DNA from: Nocardioides panaciterrulae
GTDB lineage: Bacteria; Actinomycetota; Actinomycetes; Propionibacteriales; Nocardioidaceae
NCBI RefSeq assembly: GCF_013409645.1
Contig: NZ_JACCBG010000001.1
Span: 3,470,001 to 3,534,000 of the forward strand
Reading direction: 5' to 3'
DNA: 64,000 nucleotides
Shown: positions 38,649-46,647 of the stretch, piece after piece
How the letters are laid out: each line of letters starts with the position of its first letter
How positions within the stretch are numbered: the first letter of the stretch is position 1
Program-made: the position numbers and the translations under genes
Notes under the pieces: model-generated
The model's input: only the letters and a program-made list of their open reading frames with translations
The model's database searches: none
What the model was told of the DNA's origin: nothing

Positions 38649-39558
38649 CCCACGTAGCTCCTCGGCAGCCCCCTCCGAGGGCACCGGCACCACGCGTGTG
38701 AAGCGTGGGATGGCCGAGATGCTCAAGGGTGGGGTGATCATGGATGTGGTCACCCCCGAGCAGGCCAGGATCGCCGAGGACGCCGGCGCGGTGGCCGTGA
38801 TGGCGCTGGAGCGGGTGCCGGCCGACATCCGGGCCCAGGGCGGTGTCTCGCGGATGAGCGACCCGGACATGATCGACGGCATCATCGAGGCGGTCTCGAT
38901 CCCGGTGATGGCCAAGGCCCGGATCGGCCACTTCGCCGAGGCCCAGGTGCTGCAGAGCCTGGGGGTGGACTACATCGACGAGTCCGAGGTGTTGACCCCG
39001 GCCGACTATGAGAACCACATCGACAAGTGGGCGTTCCCGGTGCCGTTCGTGTGTGGGGCGACCAACCTGGGCGAGGCGCTGCGCCGGCTCACCGAGGGCG
39101 CGGCGATGATCCGCTCCAAGGGCGAGGCCGGCACCGGTGACGTGTCCAACGCGGTCACCCACATGCGCACGATCCGCAAGCAGATCCGCGGTCTCGCCGC
39201 GCTCTCGCCCGACGAGCTGTTCGTCGCGGCCAAGGAGCTGCAGGCGCCCTACGAGCTGGTCAAGGAGGTCGCCGAGCACGGCAAGCTGCCCGTGGTGCTG
39301 TTCACCGCCGGTGGCATCGCCACCCCGGCGGACGCGGCGATGATGATGCAGCTGGGCGCCGAGGGCGTGTTCGTGGGCTCGGGCATCTTCAAGTCCGGCA
39401 ACCCCGCGCAGCGCGCCGAGGCGATCGTGAAGGCCACGACCTTCTTCGACGACCCCGACGTGGTCGCCAAGGTCTCCCGCGGCCTGGGCGAGGCGATGGT
39501 CGGCCTCAACGTCGAGGAGATCCCCCAGCCACACCGGCTCGCCGAGCGCGGCTGGTGA
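38641..39558 (+). CDS. pdxS: PdxS, pyridoxal 5'-phosphate synthase subunit
   Basis: The product is 305 residues. All key residues are present: Asp 35 in IMDVVTPE, Lys 92 in VMAKARIGH and Lys 160 in [11 protein letters not shown]. PdxS makes PLP from ribose-5-phosphate, glyceraldehyde-3-phosphate and ammonia delivered by the glutaminase PdxT. No pdxT is found in the window, so this may be a second, pathway-dedicated copy or rely on a distant pdxT. Being translationally coupled to two PLP enzymes, it looks recruited to supply their cofactor. Confidence 0.95.
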
Positions 39559-39666
39559 CCGTGTTCGGGCAAGCGTCGGCGGCCGACGACCACCTAGGGA
39601 CCGGCCTGGTCGGTTGCCTGCTGCGACCCGCGGGCGTCGTGCCGGACCGGGGCATAGGCAACTCGG

Positions 39667-40767
39667 ATGACCCCGGTAGCCAAGATGCCGGTGCCAGGCG
39701 CGCCGCGGGCAAGCGACGGTGATCAGGTGACGACAACCAGCCCCGCTGCCGTGGATCGACAGGATCGACGACACCGCGCGACGATCGTGCTGCCCGGGCT
39801 CGCCGTCGCCGTCGCCGTGGCCGTGGCGGCGTGGCCCATCGGTGCCGCGCTCCCGCTCCTGGGCGCCCCCGTGTCGGCCATCGTGCTCGGCGTGGCGCTG
39901 AGCCGCTTCGTCCGGCGGTGGTCGTCCCTGCAGCCCGGCATCGGCTTCTCGGCGCGGACCGTCCTCCAGGTAGCGGTGGTGATGCTCGGTTCGCAGCTGT
40001 CGCTGCGGCAGGTCGCCGAGGTCGGCGTCTCGTCGCTGCCGGTGATGCTGGGCACCCTGGTCGCGTGCCTGCTGGTCGCCCACGTCCTGGGCAAGCGGAT
40101 GGGCATCGACCGGGATCTGCGCACGCTCATCGGCGTCGGCACCGCGATCTGCGGGGCTTCCGCCATCGCCGCGGTGAGCCCGGTGCTCCGGGCCCGCAGC
40201 AGCACGATCGCCTACGCGGTCTCCACGATCTTCTGCTTCAACATCGCGGCGGTGCTGCTCTTCCCGCCGCTCGGACACGCGCTGGGACTCACCCAGGACC
40301 AGTTCGGGCTGTTCGCGGGCACCGCGGTCAACGACACCTCGTCGGTGGTGGCGGCGGCCACGACGTACGGACCGGAGGCAGGGAACCACGCGGTCGTGGT
40401 GAAGCTGACCCGCACGCTGATGATCATCCCGATCTGCCTGGCCCTGGGCGTCATCGGCGCGGACCGCACCACCGCCCCGGCGGAGCGCCCTCACCTGCTG
40501 CGCCGATCGGTCCGCCTGGTGCCGTGGTTCCTGGTCGGCTTTCTCCTGGTCGCCGCGGCCAACACCGCCGGCGTGCTTCCCGCGGCGACGCAGCCAGTCA
40601 CCCAGAAGGCCTCGATCTTCTTCATCACCATCGCCATGGCCGCCATCGGGCTCTCCACCGACGTCGCTGCGCTGCGCAAGGCCGGGGCACGCCCGTTGAT
40701 CCTCGGCGCCGTACTCTGGGTCGTCGTGACGACCACCAGCCTGCTCCTGCTGCGGGTGGCGTCCTAA
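39667..40767 (+). CDS. YeiH-family putative sulfate/sulfite exporter
   Basis: The product is up to 366 residues with about ten membrane helices. The family pattern includes VVMLGSQLSLRQV, GTAICGASAIAAVSPV, FAGTAVNDTSSVVAAA and FFITIAMAAIGLSTD, all typical of PF03601. Members in sulfonate loci are believed to export sulfate or sulfite. The start is uncertain: ATG 39667, ATG 39685 and GTG 39727 are in frame. It follows pdxS by 108 bp and precedes a LysR gene by 4 bp. Confidence 0.88.
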   Translation: MTPVAKMPVPGAPRASDGDQVTTTSPAAVDRQDRRHRATIVLPGLAVAVAVAVAAWPIGAALPLLGAPVSAIVLGVALSRFVRRWSSLQPGIGFSARTVLQVAVVMLGSQLSLRQVAEVGVSSLPVMLGTLVACLLVAHVLGKRMGIDRDLRTLIGVGTAICGASAIAAVSPVLRARSSTIAYAVSTIFCFNIAAVLLFPPLGHALGLTQDQFGLFAGTAVNDTSSVVAAATTYGPEAGNHAVVVKLTRTLMIIPICLALGVIGADRTTAPAERPHLLRRSVRLVPWFLVGFLLVAAANTAGVLPAATQPVTQKASIFFITIAMAAIGLSTDVAALRKAGARPLILGAVLWVVVTTTSLLLLRVAS

Positions 40768-40771
40768 CGAG

Positions 40772-41680
40772 ATGCTTCCCGCGTGGACGCCCGAGCTAGC
40801 GACGCTCGACCTGCTGCTGTCGGTCGCCGAACTGGGCAGCGTCGGCAAGGCGGCCGCCGCGCACGGCATGAGCCAGCCCAGCGCCAGTGCCCGGCTGTCC
40901 CGGCTTGAACGGCAGTTGGCGGTCCCCCTGCTCGCCCGCAGTGCCCACGGCACGGGGCTCACGCCGAACGGCGAAGCCGTGGTCGCCTGGGCGGGCGACG
41001 TCGTCAAGGCCGCGCGCACCCTCACCGAGGGTGTCCGAGCGCTGCAAGCGGTGGGGCAGTCCCGGCTCAGGGTTGCCGCCAGCCTCACCGTCGCGGAGTA
41101 CTGCCTGCCCCTGTGGCTGCTGTCCCTCCGCCGCACGCATGCCACCGCGGACGTGGGCGTGACCGTCTCCAACAGCCGGGGCGTCTGCGAACGGGTCCGG
41201 AACGGGCAGGCAGACCTCGGGTTCATCGAAAGCCCCACCGTGCCGGCGGGCTTCACCACGCGGGCTGTGGGCAGCGACCGGCTGGCCCTGGTGGTCTCCC
41301 CGCGCTTCCCCCTCGCCGCGCGCGCTGCGCAGGGTCTTCGCGCCCGCGACCTGCCCGATCTACCGCTGCTGCTACGCGAGCGCGGCTCCGGCACCCGCGA
41401 GGCCTTCCTCGCCGGCCTCGCCGAGTCGCTCGGCGAGGAGCCCGACGCGCGGCACGCCGTCGAACTGGGCTCCACCTCGATGATCTTGGCGACAGCGCGC
41501 GCCAGTGGCGGGGTGGGGGTCGTCAGTGCGCGCGCCGCAGCCACCGACCTCGCCGCCGGAACCCTCGTGGAGGTCCCGGTTCACGACCTGGTGGCCGACC
41601 GCCCCTTGACCGCGCTCTGGCTCGGTCGGGAGCCGACGCCGCTCGCCCGCGACCTGGTCGCGCTGGCGGATGCCGTCTGA
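40772..41680 (+). CDS. LysR-family regulator beside the YeiH exporter
   Basis: The product is 302 residues. The helix-turn-helix is at about 18-37 (LGSVGKAAAAHGMSQPSASA), followed by the RLERQLAVPLLARS linker and a two-lobe ligand domain. YeiH genes are commonly paired with a LysR regulator (yeiE in Escherichia coli). It probably senses a sulfur-containing anion or amino acid and controls the exporter. No clear LysR box was identified. Confidence 0.88.
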   Translation: MLPAWTPELATLDLLLSVAELGSVGKAAAAHGMSQPSASARLSRLERQLAVPLLARSAHGTGLTPNGEAVVAWAGDVVKAARTLTEGVRALQAVGQSRLRVAASLTVAEYCLPLWLLSLRRTHATADVGVTVSNSRGVCERVRNGQADLGFIESPTVPAGFTTRAVGSDRLALVVSPRFPLAARAAQGLRARDLPDLPLLLRERGSGTREAFLAGLAESLGEEPDARHAVELGSTSMILATARASGGVGVVSARAAATDLAAGTLVEVPVHDLVADRPLTALWLGREPTPLARDLVALADAV

Positions 41681-41757
41681 AGTGTGCGTCCAATCCAGTC
41701 CCCCCGACCGCCACTTCTGGCGGAAGCCTCTCCCTATCAGGCAAGCACACACTTGCA

Positions 41758-41763
41758 TATACT
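41758..41763 (+). promoter_or_regulatory. -10 element of a leaderless arsR transcript
   Basis: TATACT ends seven bases before the GTG of the ArsR gene, so transcription should start at or next to the start codon. There is no ribosome site before the GTG, which agrees with leaderless translation. A direct AAGCACACAC / ACTTGCATAT region upstream may hold the -35 and regulator site, but it is not distinct. Confidence 0.6.
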
Positions 41764-41769
41764 GCTTAC

Positions 41770-42054
41770 GTGGCTGACGTGTACAGGGCGCTCGCCGACG
41801 AGACCAGACGCCTCATCCTCGATGAGCTGGCGACCAGGGACGGCCAAAGCCTGTTCGAAATCTGTACGGCGCTCACCATGCATCACCGCGTCGGCTCGAC
41901 CCGCCAAGCGATCTCCCAGCACCTGAGCGTGCTCGAGGAAGCCGGCCTCGTGGCAACCGAGCGGCGTGGTCGCACCAAGCTCCACTTCTTCGACCCAGAG
42001 CCACTCGAAGCCATCACCAGACGATGGCCGACCACTCGAAAGGAAGCTCCATGA
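41770..42054 (+). CDS. ArsR-family winged-helix regulator
   Basis: The product is 94 residues. It has the ArsR pattern ADVYRALADETRRLILDELA and the recognition helix in STRQAISQHLSVLEEAGLV, then the wing RRGRTKLHFF. No CVC metal pair is present, so it is not a classical metal sensor. Its stop overlaps the VOC gene ATG (ATGA). ArsR/VOC pairs of this type are common and respond to unknown small molecules. Confidence 0.88.
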   Translation: MADVYRALADETRRLILDELATRDGQSLFEICTALTMHHRVGSTRQAISQHLSVLEEAGLVATERRGRTKLHFFDPEPLEAITRRWPTTRKEAP

Positions 42055-42449
42055 GGATCGAGTTGACCAGCGTCTATGTAGACGACCAGCGCGCGGCGCT
42101 CGAGTTCTACACCGAGGTCCTGGGCTTTTCCAAGCACCATGACATCCCGCTTGGTGAGCACTCCTGGCTGACCGTTGTTTCCCCAGACGCTCCAGGTGGA
42201 CCCCAGCTGCTGCTGGAACCGGCCGGCCACCCGGCAGTGAAGCCATATCGCGACGCACTCGTCGAAGACGGCATTCCGTCAGCCCAGTTCGCCGTCGACG
42301 ACGTCGCCGCCGAGTACGAGCGACTGACCGGCAACGGCGTCACCTTCACCCAGCCCCCCACGGACATCGGCACCGCCGTCGTCGCCGTCTTCGACGACAC
42401 CTGCGGCAATCTCATCCAACTCATCACCGAGAAGCCGGGCATGGTCTGA
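42051..42449 (+). CDS. VOC-family (glyoxalase-like) protein
   Basis: The product is 132 residues with the beta-alpha-beta-beta-beta pattern of the vicinal oxygen chelate fold: TSVYVDDQRAALEFYTEVLG at the start, VFDDTCGNLIQLI at the end. Metal ligands could be His 29-30 and late Glu/Asp. The ATG has AAAGGAAG upstream. It is the only partner of the ArsR regulator. The substrate is unknown; antibiotic-binding or dioxygenase-like roles are possible. Confidence 0.88.
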   Translation: MRIELTSVYVDDQRAALEFYTEVLGFSKHHDIPLGEHSWLTVVSPDAPGGPQLLLEPAGHPAVKPYRDALVEDGIPSAQFAVDDVAAEYERLTGNGVTFTQPPTDIGTAVVAVFDDTCGNLIQLITEKPGMV

Positions 42450-42498
42450 CCACATGCGAGCAGTGCCTGATCGCATCCCCGACGCTGCGCGTGACTGT

Positions 42499-42555
42499 CC
42501 AAGCGTCCTTCCACCACTGCTTCTCGAACTCCAAGATGGCGGCCTCGGTCTCGGT
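42499..42555 (-). pseudogene. possible remnant of a DUF3263 gene
   Basis: On the minus strand this stretch reads TETEAAILEFEKQWWKDAW, which resembles the opening helix of DUF3263 proteins (typically ILxFExQWW). There is no start codon in frame before an upstream TGA, and the similarity stops after the tryptophans. It is probably a decayed gene piece, but the match is short. Confidence 0.25.
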
Positions 42556-42596
42556 CGGCGCCGCCCGTCGCGGGACTCCGGCTGGGGGGTCACTGT

Positions 42597-42640
42597 GAAG
42601 CGCCCCAGGTTCGATGCGGCATCAAACCTGGGGGCGCTTC
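42597..42640. terminator. long stem-loop after the VOC gene
   Basis: A 19-base arm (starts GAAGCGCCCC, 42597-42615) and a 20-base arm (42621-42640) pair with one bulge and one mismatch around a five-base loop GCGGC. No T-run follows. It could end the arsR-VOC transcript or act on the gene that follows. The rest of the 338-bp gap holds only the possible DUF3263 remnant. Confidence 0.45.
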
Positions 42641-42788
42641 AATCTACGAGAACGGTCGCGGCACGGCAGCGTAAGCATCTCTGCGAACACGACCGAGAAG
42701 ATCTGGCGGTCACGTGGTGGCCAGGTCTATCGGTTCTTGAAAGAGTTCCGCATATGAATGACTCGCGAGTCGAGCCGGGAGCCCGAAC

Positions 42789-45029
42789 GTGACGACCGAT
42801 AGTTCCCGCATCGTCAACGACGTCGACACCCAGTTCCGGCAGGCCGTCACGGCGATGACGTCGCCGACCCACGCGGCACCCTCCCCGCGGCCGACGGAGC
42901 CCGGGGTGCTCCTACGCCTGTTCGAGGCCCAACTCGGCAGCCGACACTTGGACTTCGCGGGTCGCTGGCTGCAAACGCAACGGCGCGGCTTCTACACCAT
43001 CGGCTCCTCGGGCCACGAAGGGAACGCCGCGGTCGCCGATGCGCTGCGCCCGACCGATCCGGCGCTCCTCCACTACCGGTCAGGCGCCTTCTACCTGGCC
43101 CGGGCCAGCCAGGTCACAGGACATCAGGGGCTTCGTGACGTCTTACTCGGCATGGCCGCTGCCGCGGACGAGCCCATGACCGGTGGCCGGCACAAGGTCT
43201 TCGGCCACCCGGACCTCAACGTGCTGCCGCAGACCTCCACGATCGCCTCGCACCTCCCGCGCGCGGTCGGCGTCGCGTTTGCGACCGAGCGGGCCAAGAA
43301 GCTCGGGGTACCAAGCGCGTGGCCCCACGACGCGATCACCGTTTGCAGTTTCGGGGATGCCTCCGCGAACCACTCCACCGCGTTGGGCGCCATCAACGCG
43401 GCCCTGCATGGTTCGTATCAAGGCCTCCCCGTGCCGCTGCTGCTCGTGTGCGAGGACAACGGCCTCGGGATCAGCGGTCGGAGCCCACGGGGATGGATCG
43501 CCGCGACCTACGGCGCCCGGCCCGGGCTCTCGTACTTCACTGCTGACGGCACCGACCTCGAGGAGACGCTTGCCGTGGCCCGTGAGGCCGTGGCATGGGT
43601 TCGCACCCGCCGCGCGCCGGCATTCCTGCACCTTCGCACGGTGCGGCTCATGGGACACGCTGGCTCCGACGTCGAGCTCGCTTACCGGGCTGTGGCCGAA
43701 ATCCAGCGCGACCTGCGTCAGGATCCGGTGTTGGCTACGGCGAAGATCCTGGTCGATGCCGGCATCCTCACGCCCACCGAGGTGCTCGCGCGCTACGAGC
43801 GCACCCGCGAGCACGTCATGACGATCGCTGAGGAGGTGCTCGCGCGGCCACAGCTCGCGTTGCGAGCTGACGTCGTCGCGCCTCTGCGCTTCGGAGACCA
43901 GCAAGAGGTCGCCGAGGAGGCCGGCCGCGCCGCCGGCAGAGAACGGCGCCGAGGGATGTTCGGCGACACGCTGCCCGAAGACGAAGGCGGGCTGACCCTG
44001 GCGCAGTCGATCAACCGGGCATTGGGCGATACCCTCGCGGCCCGCCCGGAGGCCCTGGTCTTCGGCGAGGACGTCGGTGTCAAGGGAGGCGTGTACGGCG
44101 TCACCCGGGGGCTCGCCAAGCGGGCCGGCGGGGCCCGAGTTTTCGACACCCTGCTTGATGAGCAGACGATCCTCGGACTCGGCCTCGGAACCGCAGTTTC
44201 CGGGCTGCTACCGATCCCGGAGATCCAGTATCTGGCGTACCTGCACAACGCCGAGGACCAGCTGCGCGGCGAGGGAGCAAGCCTGCCGTTCTTCTCCGAC
44301 CGGCAGTACCTCAATCCGATGGTGGTGCGCATCGCGGGCTACGCCTACCAGAAGGGCTTCGGTGGCCACTTCCACAACGACAACTCGGTGGCCGTTCTCC
44401 GCGACATCCCGGGAATCGTGATCGCCTCTCCGGCGCGGCCCGATGATGCCGCCGCGATGCTGCGCACCTGCGTTGCGGCTGCTCGGGCCGACGGCCGCCT
44501 CTGCGTCTTCCTCGAACCTATTGCGCTGTACCACACCCGCGACCTCTATGAAGAGGGCGACGGGCAGTGGCTGTCACGCTATGCCGCGCCGGACGAGTGG
44601 CCGAAGAAGCACGTGCCTCTCGGCCGGGCACGGACCTACTTCGACGGCGAAGATCTCACTATCGTCTCGTTCGGCAACGGCCTGCGCATGAGCCTCCGGG
44701 TCGCCCGGCGACTGGAGCATGCCGGCATCCACTGCCGCGTGGTTGACCTGCGCTGGCTCTCCCCCCTCCCGGTTGAGGATCTGCGTCGCGAGGCTGAGGC
44801 CACCGGACGTGTGCTTGTCGTGGACGAGACCAGGAAGTCCGGAGGCGTGGCGGAGTCCGTGATGGCGACCCTTCTCGACTCCGACTACCGGGGGTTGCTG
44901 TCGCGCGTGGCAGGAGCCGACACCTACATCCCGCTGGGCGATGCCGCCGAGCTGGTCCTGGTCTCAGAGGATGAGATCTGGGAGGCCGCGATGGCTATTG
45001 GTCGGGCTCCTGCTGTGCGAGACCGCTGA
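42789..45029 (+). CDS. fused alpha-beta 2-oxoacid dehydrogenase E1 (TPP)
   Basis: The product is 746 residues, equal to the sum of E1 alpha and beta chains. The alpha part (to about 360) has the thiamine diphosphate motif beginning CSFGDASANHSTALGAINAA and ending EDNGLGIS. The beta part (from about 395) opens with TLAQSINRALGDTLAARPEA and contains VFGEDVGVKGGVYGVTRGL and EIQYLAYLHNAEDQLRGEG in two adjacent blocks. It would decarboxylate a branched-chain 2-oxoacid or pyruvate. No E2 or E3 gene is adjacent, which is unusual. The GTG start lacks a strong ribosome site. Confidence 0.85.
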   Translation: MTTDSSRIVNDVDTQFRQAVTAMTSPTHAAPSPRPTEPGVLLRLFEAQLGSRHLDFAGRWLQTQRRGFYTIGSSGHEGNAAVADALRPTDPALLHYRSGAFYLARASQVTGHQGLRDVLLGMAAAADEPMTGGRHKVFGHPDLNVLPQTSTIASHLPRAVGVAFATERAKKLGVPSAWPHDAITVCSFGDASANHSTALGAINAALHGSYQGLPVPLLLVCEDNGLGISGRSPRGWIAATYGARPGLSYFTADGTDLEETLAVAREAVAWVRTRRAPAFLHLRTVRLMGHAGSDVELAYRAVAEIQRDLRQDPVLATAKILVDAGILTPTEVLARYERTREHVMTIAEEVLARPQLALRADVVAPLRFGDQQEVAEEAGRAAGRERRRGMFGDTLPEDEGGLTLAQSINRALGDTLAARPEALVFGEDVGVKGGVYGVTRGLAKRAGGARVFDTLLDEQTILGLGLGTAVSGLLPIPEIQYLAYLHNAEDQLRGEGASLPFFSDRQYLNPMVVRIAGYAYQKGFGGHFHNDNSVAVLRDIPGIVIASPARPDDAAAMLRTCVAAARADGRLCVFLEPIALYHTRDLYEEGDGQWLSRYAAPDEWPKKHVPLGRARTYFDGEDLTIVSFGNGLRMSLRVARRLEHAGIHCRVVDLRWLSPLPVEDLRREAEATGRVLVVDETRKSGGVAESVMATLLDSDYRGLLSRVAGADTYIPLGDAAELVLVSEDEIWEAAMAIGRAPAVRDR

Positions 45030-45136
45030 CTGTCCCGATGCTCGGGGCGAGGCTCTGCGGGTCCAACCGCCGCTGCCGCGAGGGCTCCGCGGCCAGCGGC
45101 GGCGAGCCAGACCGTTTGGATAGCGCGACCGCGTCG

Positions 45137-46393
45137 CTAGAAGGCCACATGAGACACCGCAATCATGAGGCCGAACTGCGCTGCCGCCGCGGCAACGACC
45201 GCGGCGCAGAGAGCGATCAGCCGTCTGGCTGACCAGCTGCCTCCCATCGAGAGATGGGTGACGACGACCACGACGAGCGAGAACGTCACCAGCGCGGATC
45301 CGAAGCCTCCGAGGACGACCAGGGTCTCGCGAGGTGTGGAGCCGGCGTGGGCGGCGATGCTGCCGCCGCCGAAAGCGAAGGCGGCCACCGCCGTGAAGAG
45401 TCCGATGACCTCGATCATTCTCGCGATGGAGCGGCGCTCGATGTCGCCGACCTCGTCTCGCACATCCAGCAAGTCCTGCTCGACCCGGTCACGGTCGCGT
45501 CTCATCGACAGGCCGGCGACACTCAACTCGCGCTCCCGAACGCACTGCTCCGAGAAGGTGCGCACGAACTCCGTGGATCCGTGCAGTTTGGCCAGGGCGC
45601 TCTCGACCTTGCGGATGGCAGCTTCGTAGTCGCCCTGCAGACGAAGGGCGGTGGCGTATCGAAAGAGGATGACACTCGACGCCCGCCCGGAGTACGTGAT
45701 CGCGCGCTCGCAGACATCCTGCAGGACCTCCCCCTGCCGCTCGAGTTCGAAGTTGAGCCAGACGGCGTGCGCGACGATGTCATAAACCGCGTCCTCGAAC
45801 TCACGCACATCGTGAGCCGACAGCGCGGCCTCCACGGCGGCCGCAGCCTCCGCCGCGTCCTGCGTCTGGCGGATGTCACAGAACGCGTCGAGGGCACGGA
45901 TCACCGCGTCCGTTTGCTCGGGATCGATCTGCACGTGGCGGAACATGCGTGCCATCGCCTCGACGTCGAACACGAACCTCTTGCGCATCAACGCCACGTG
46001 CAGGCGGAAGCGGTCGCTGGCTCGATCGACCGACGGAGGCAGGTCGGTGTTGGCGCCCCTGGTGATCCAGGCGATCCGATTCGCGAGCCTGTACTTCCGG
46101 AAGGGAGTGAGGCATTCCCCGTATCGGTCCAGCCAATCACCCAGTACGTCCAGTCCATCGGCGTCCCGGATGGCTCTCGCCTCGAACAGAGGATGAAGCA
46201 GATCGCCCGACCTGGCCGGCACGCCCGCCTCGCGAGCCTCCGACAACTGCTGACCGAGCGCTTCGAGGGCGGCGTCGAGACGAGGCGTCAGGACCGGGTT
46301 CAGGTTCTCGTAGGCCTCGCCGGTGTGGTCGGTGGCCATGGCAAGCAGTTCATCGAGCATCTCGTCCATGCGCATGTCGCTCGTCTGAGTCAC
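45137..46393 (-). CDS. unknown protein with C-terminal membrane anchor
   Basis: The product is 418 residues. The GTG at 46393 is chosen because GGAGGT lies four bases before it; the longer reading has no such site. The first 320 residues are hydrophilic and mostly helical, with many acidic and arginine residues. A coiled-coil-like segment at about 300-340 (RRDRDRVEQDLLDVRDEVGD) leads to three hydrophobic helices at the end. A TPR-like piece (RYATALRLQGDYEAAIRKVE) is visible. No known family is recognised. It resembles membrane-tethered regulatory or defence-type proteins only in general plan. Confidence 0.7.
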   Translation of the reverse strand: MTQTSDMRMDEMLDELLAMATDHTGEAYENLNPVLTPRLDAALEALGQQLSEAREAGVPARSGDLLHPLFEARAIRDADGLDVLGDWLDRYGECLTPFRKYRLANRIAWITRGANTDLPPSVDRASDRFRLHVALMRKRFVFDVEAMARMFRHVQIDPEQTDAVIRALDAFCDIRQTQDAAEAAAAVEAALSAHDVREFEDAVYDIVAHAVWLNFELERQGEVLQDVCERAITYSGRASSVILFRYATALRLQGDYEAAIRKVESALAKLHGSTEFVRTFSEQCVRERELSVAGLSMRRDRDRVEQDLLDVRDEVGDIERRSIARMIEVIGLFTAVAAFAFGGGSIAAHAGSTPRETLVVLGGFGSALVTFSLVVVVVTHLSMGGSWSARRLIALCAAVVAAAAAQFGLMIAVSHVAF

Positions 46394-46588
46394 CAGACCT
46401 CCAGTTCGATTCTCTCCGCGCGGTCGTCCTCGCCGCTCGCGGCACATCGCGGGCAGCCTAGGAGCGGCGGCACGCCAGCACACGAGAATCAGGCAACGTC
46501 TGTCAGCCGGTCAGCGCGCCGCGGCTCGCGGCCAGCACCAACGCCACTCCAGGCACGTGGTCACAGCGAGACGCCCGAGAACGTACGT

Positions 46589-46618
46589 CGGGCCCGCCAC
46601 CTTGCGGTGACGGGCCCG
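46589..46618 (-). terminator. strong hairpin after nrdJ
   Basis: CGGGCCCGCCACC pairs with GGTGACGGGCCCG with one mismatch around the loop TTGC. It begins 30 bp past the nrdJ stop, so it likely ends the nrdR-nrdJ transcripts. No T-run is needed in high-GC actinobacteria. Confidence 0.75.
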
Positions 46619-46647
46619 AGGCACGTGCCTAGATCAGCGGAGCATCA

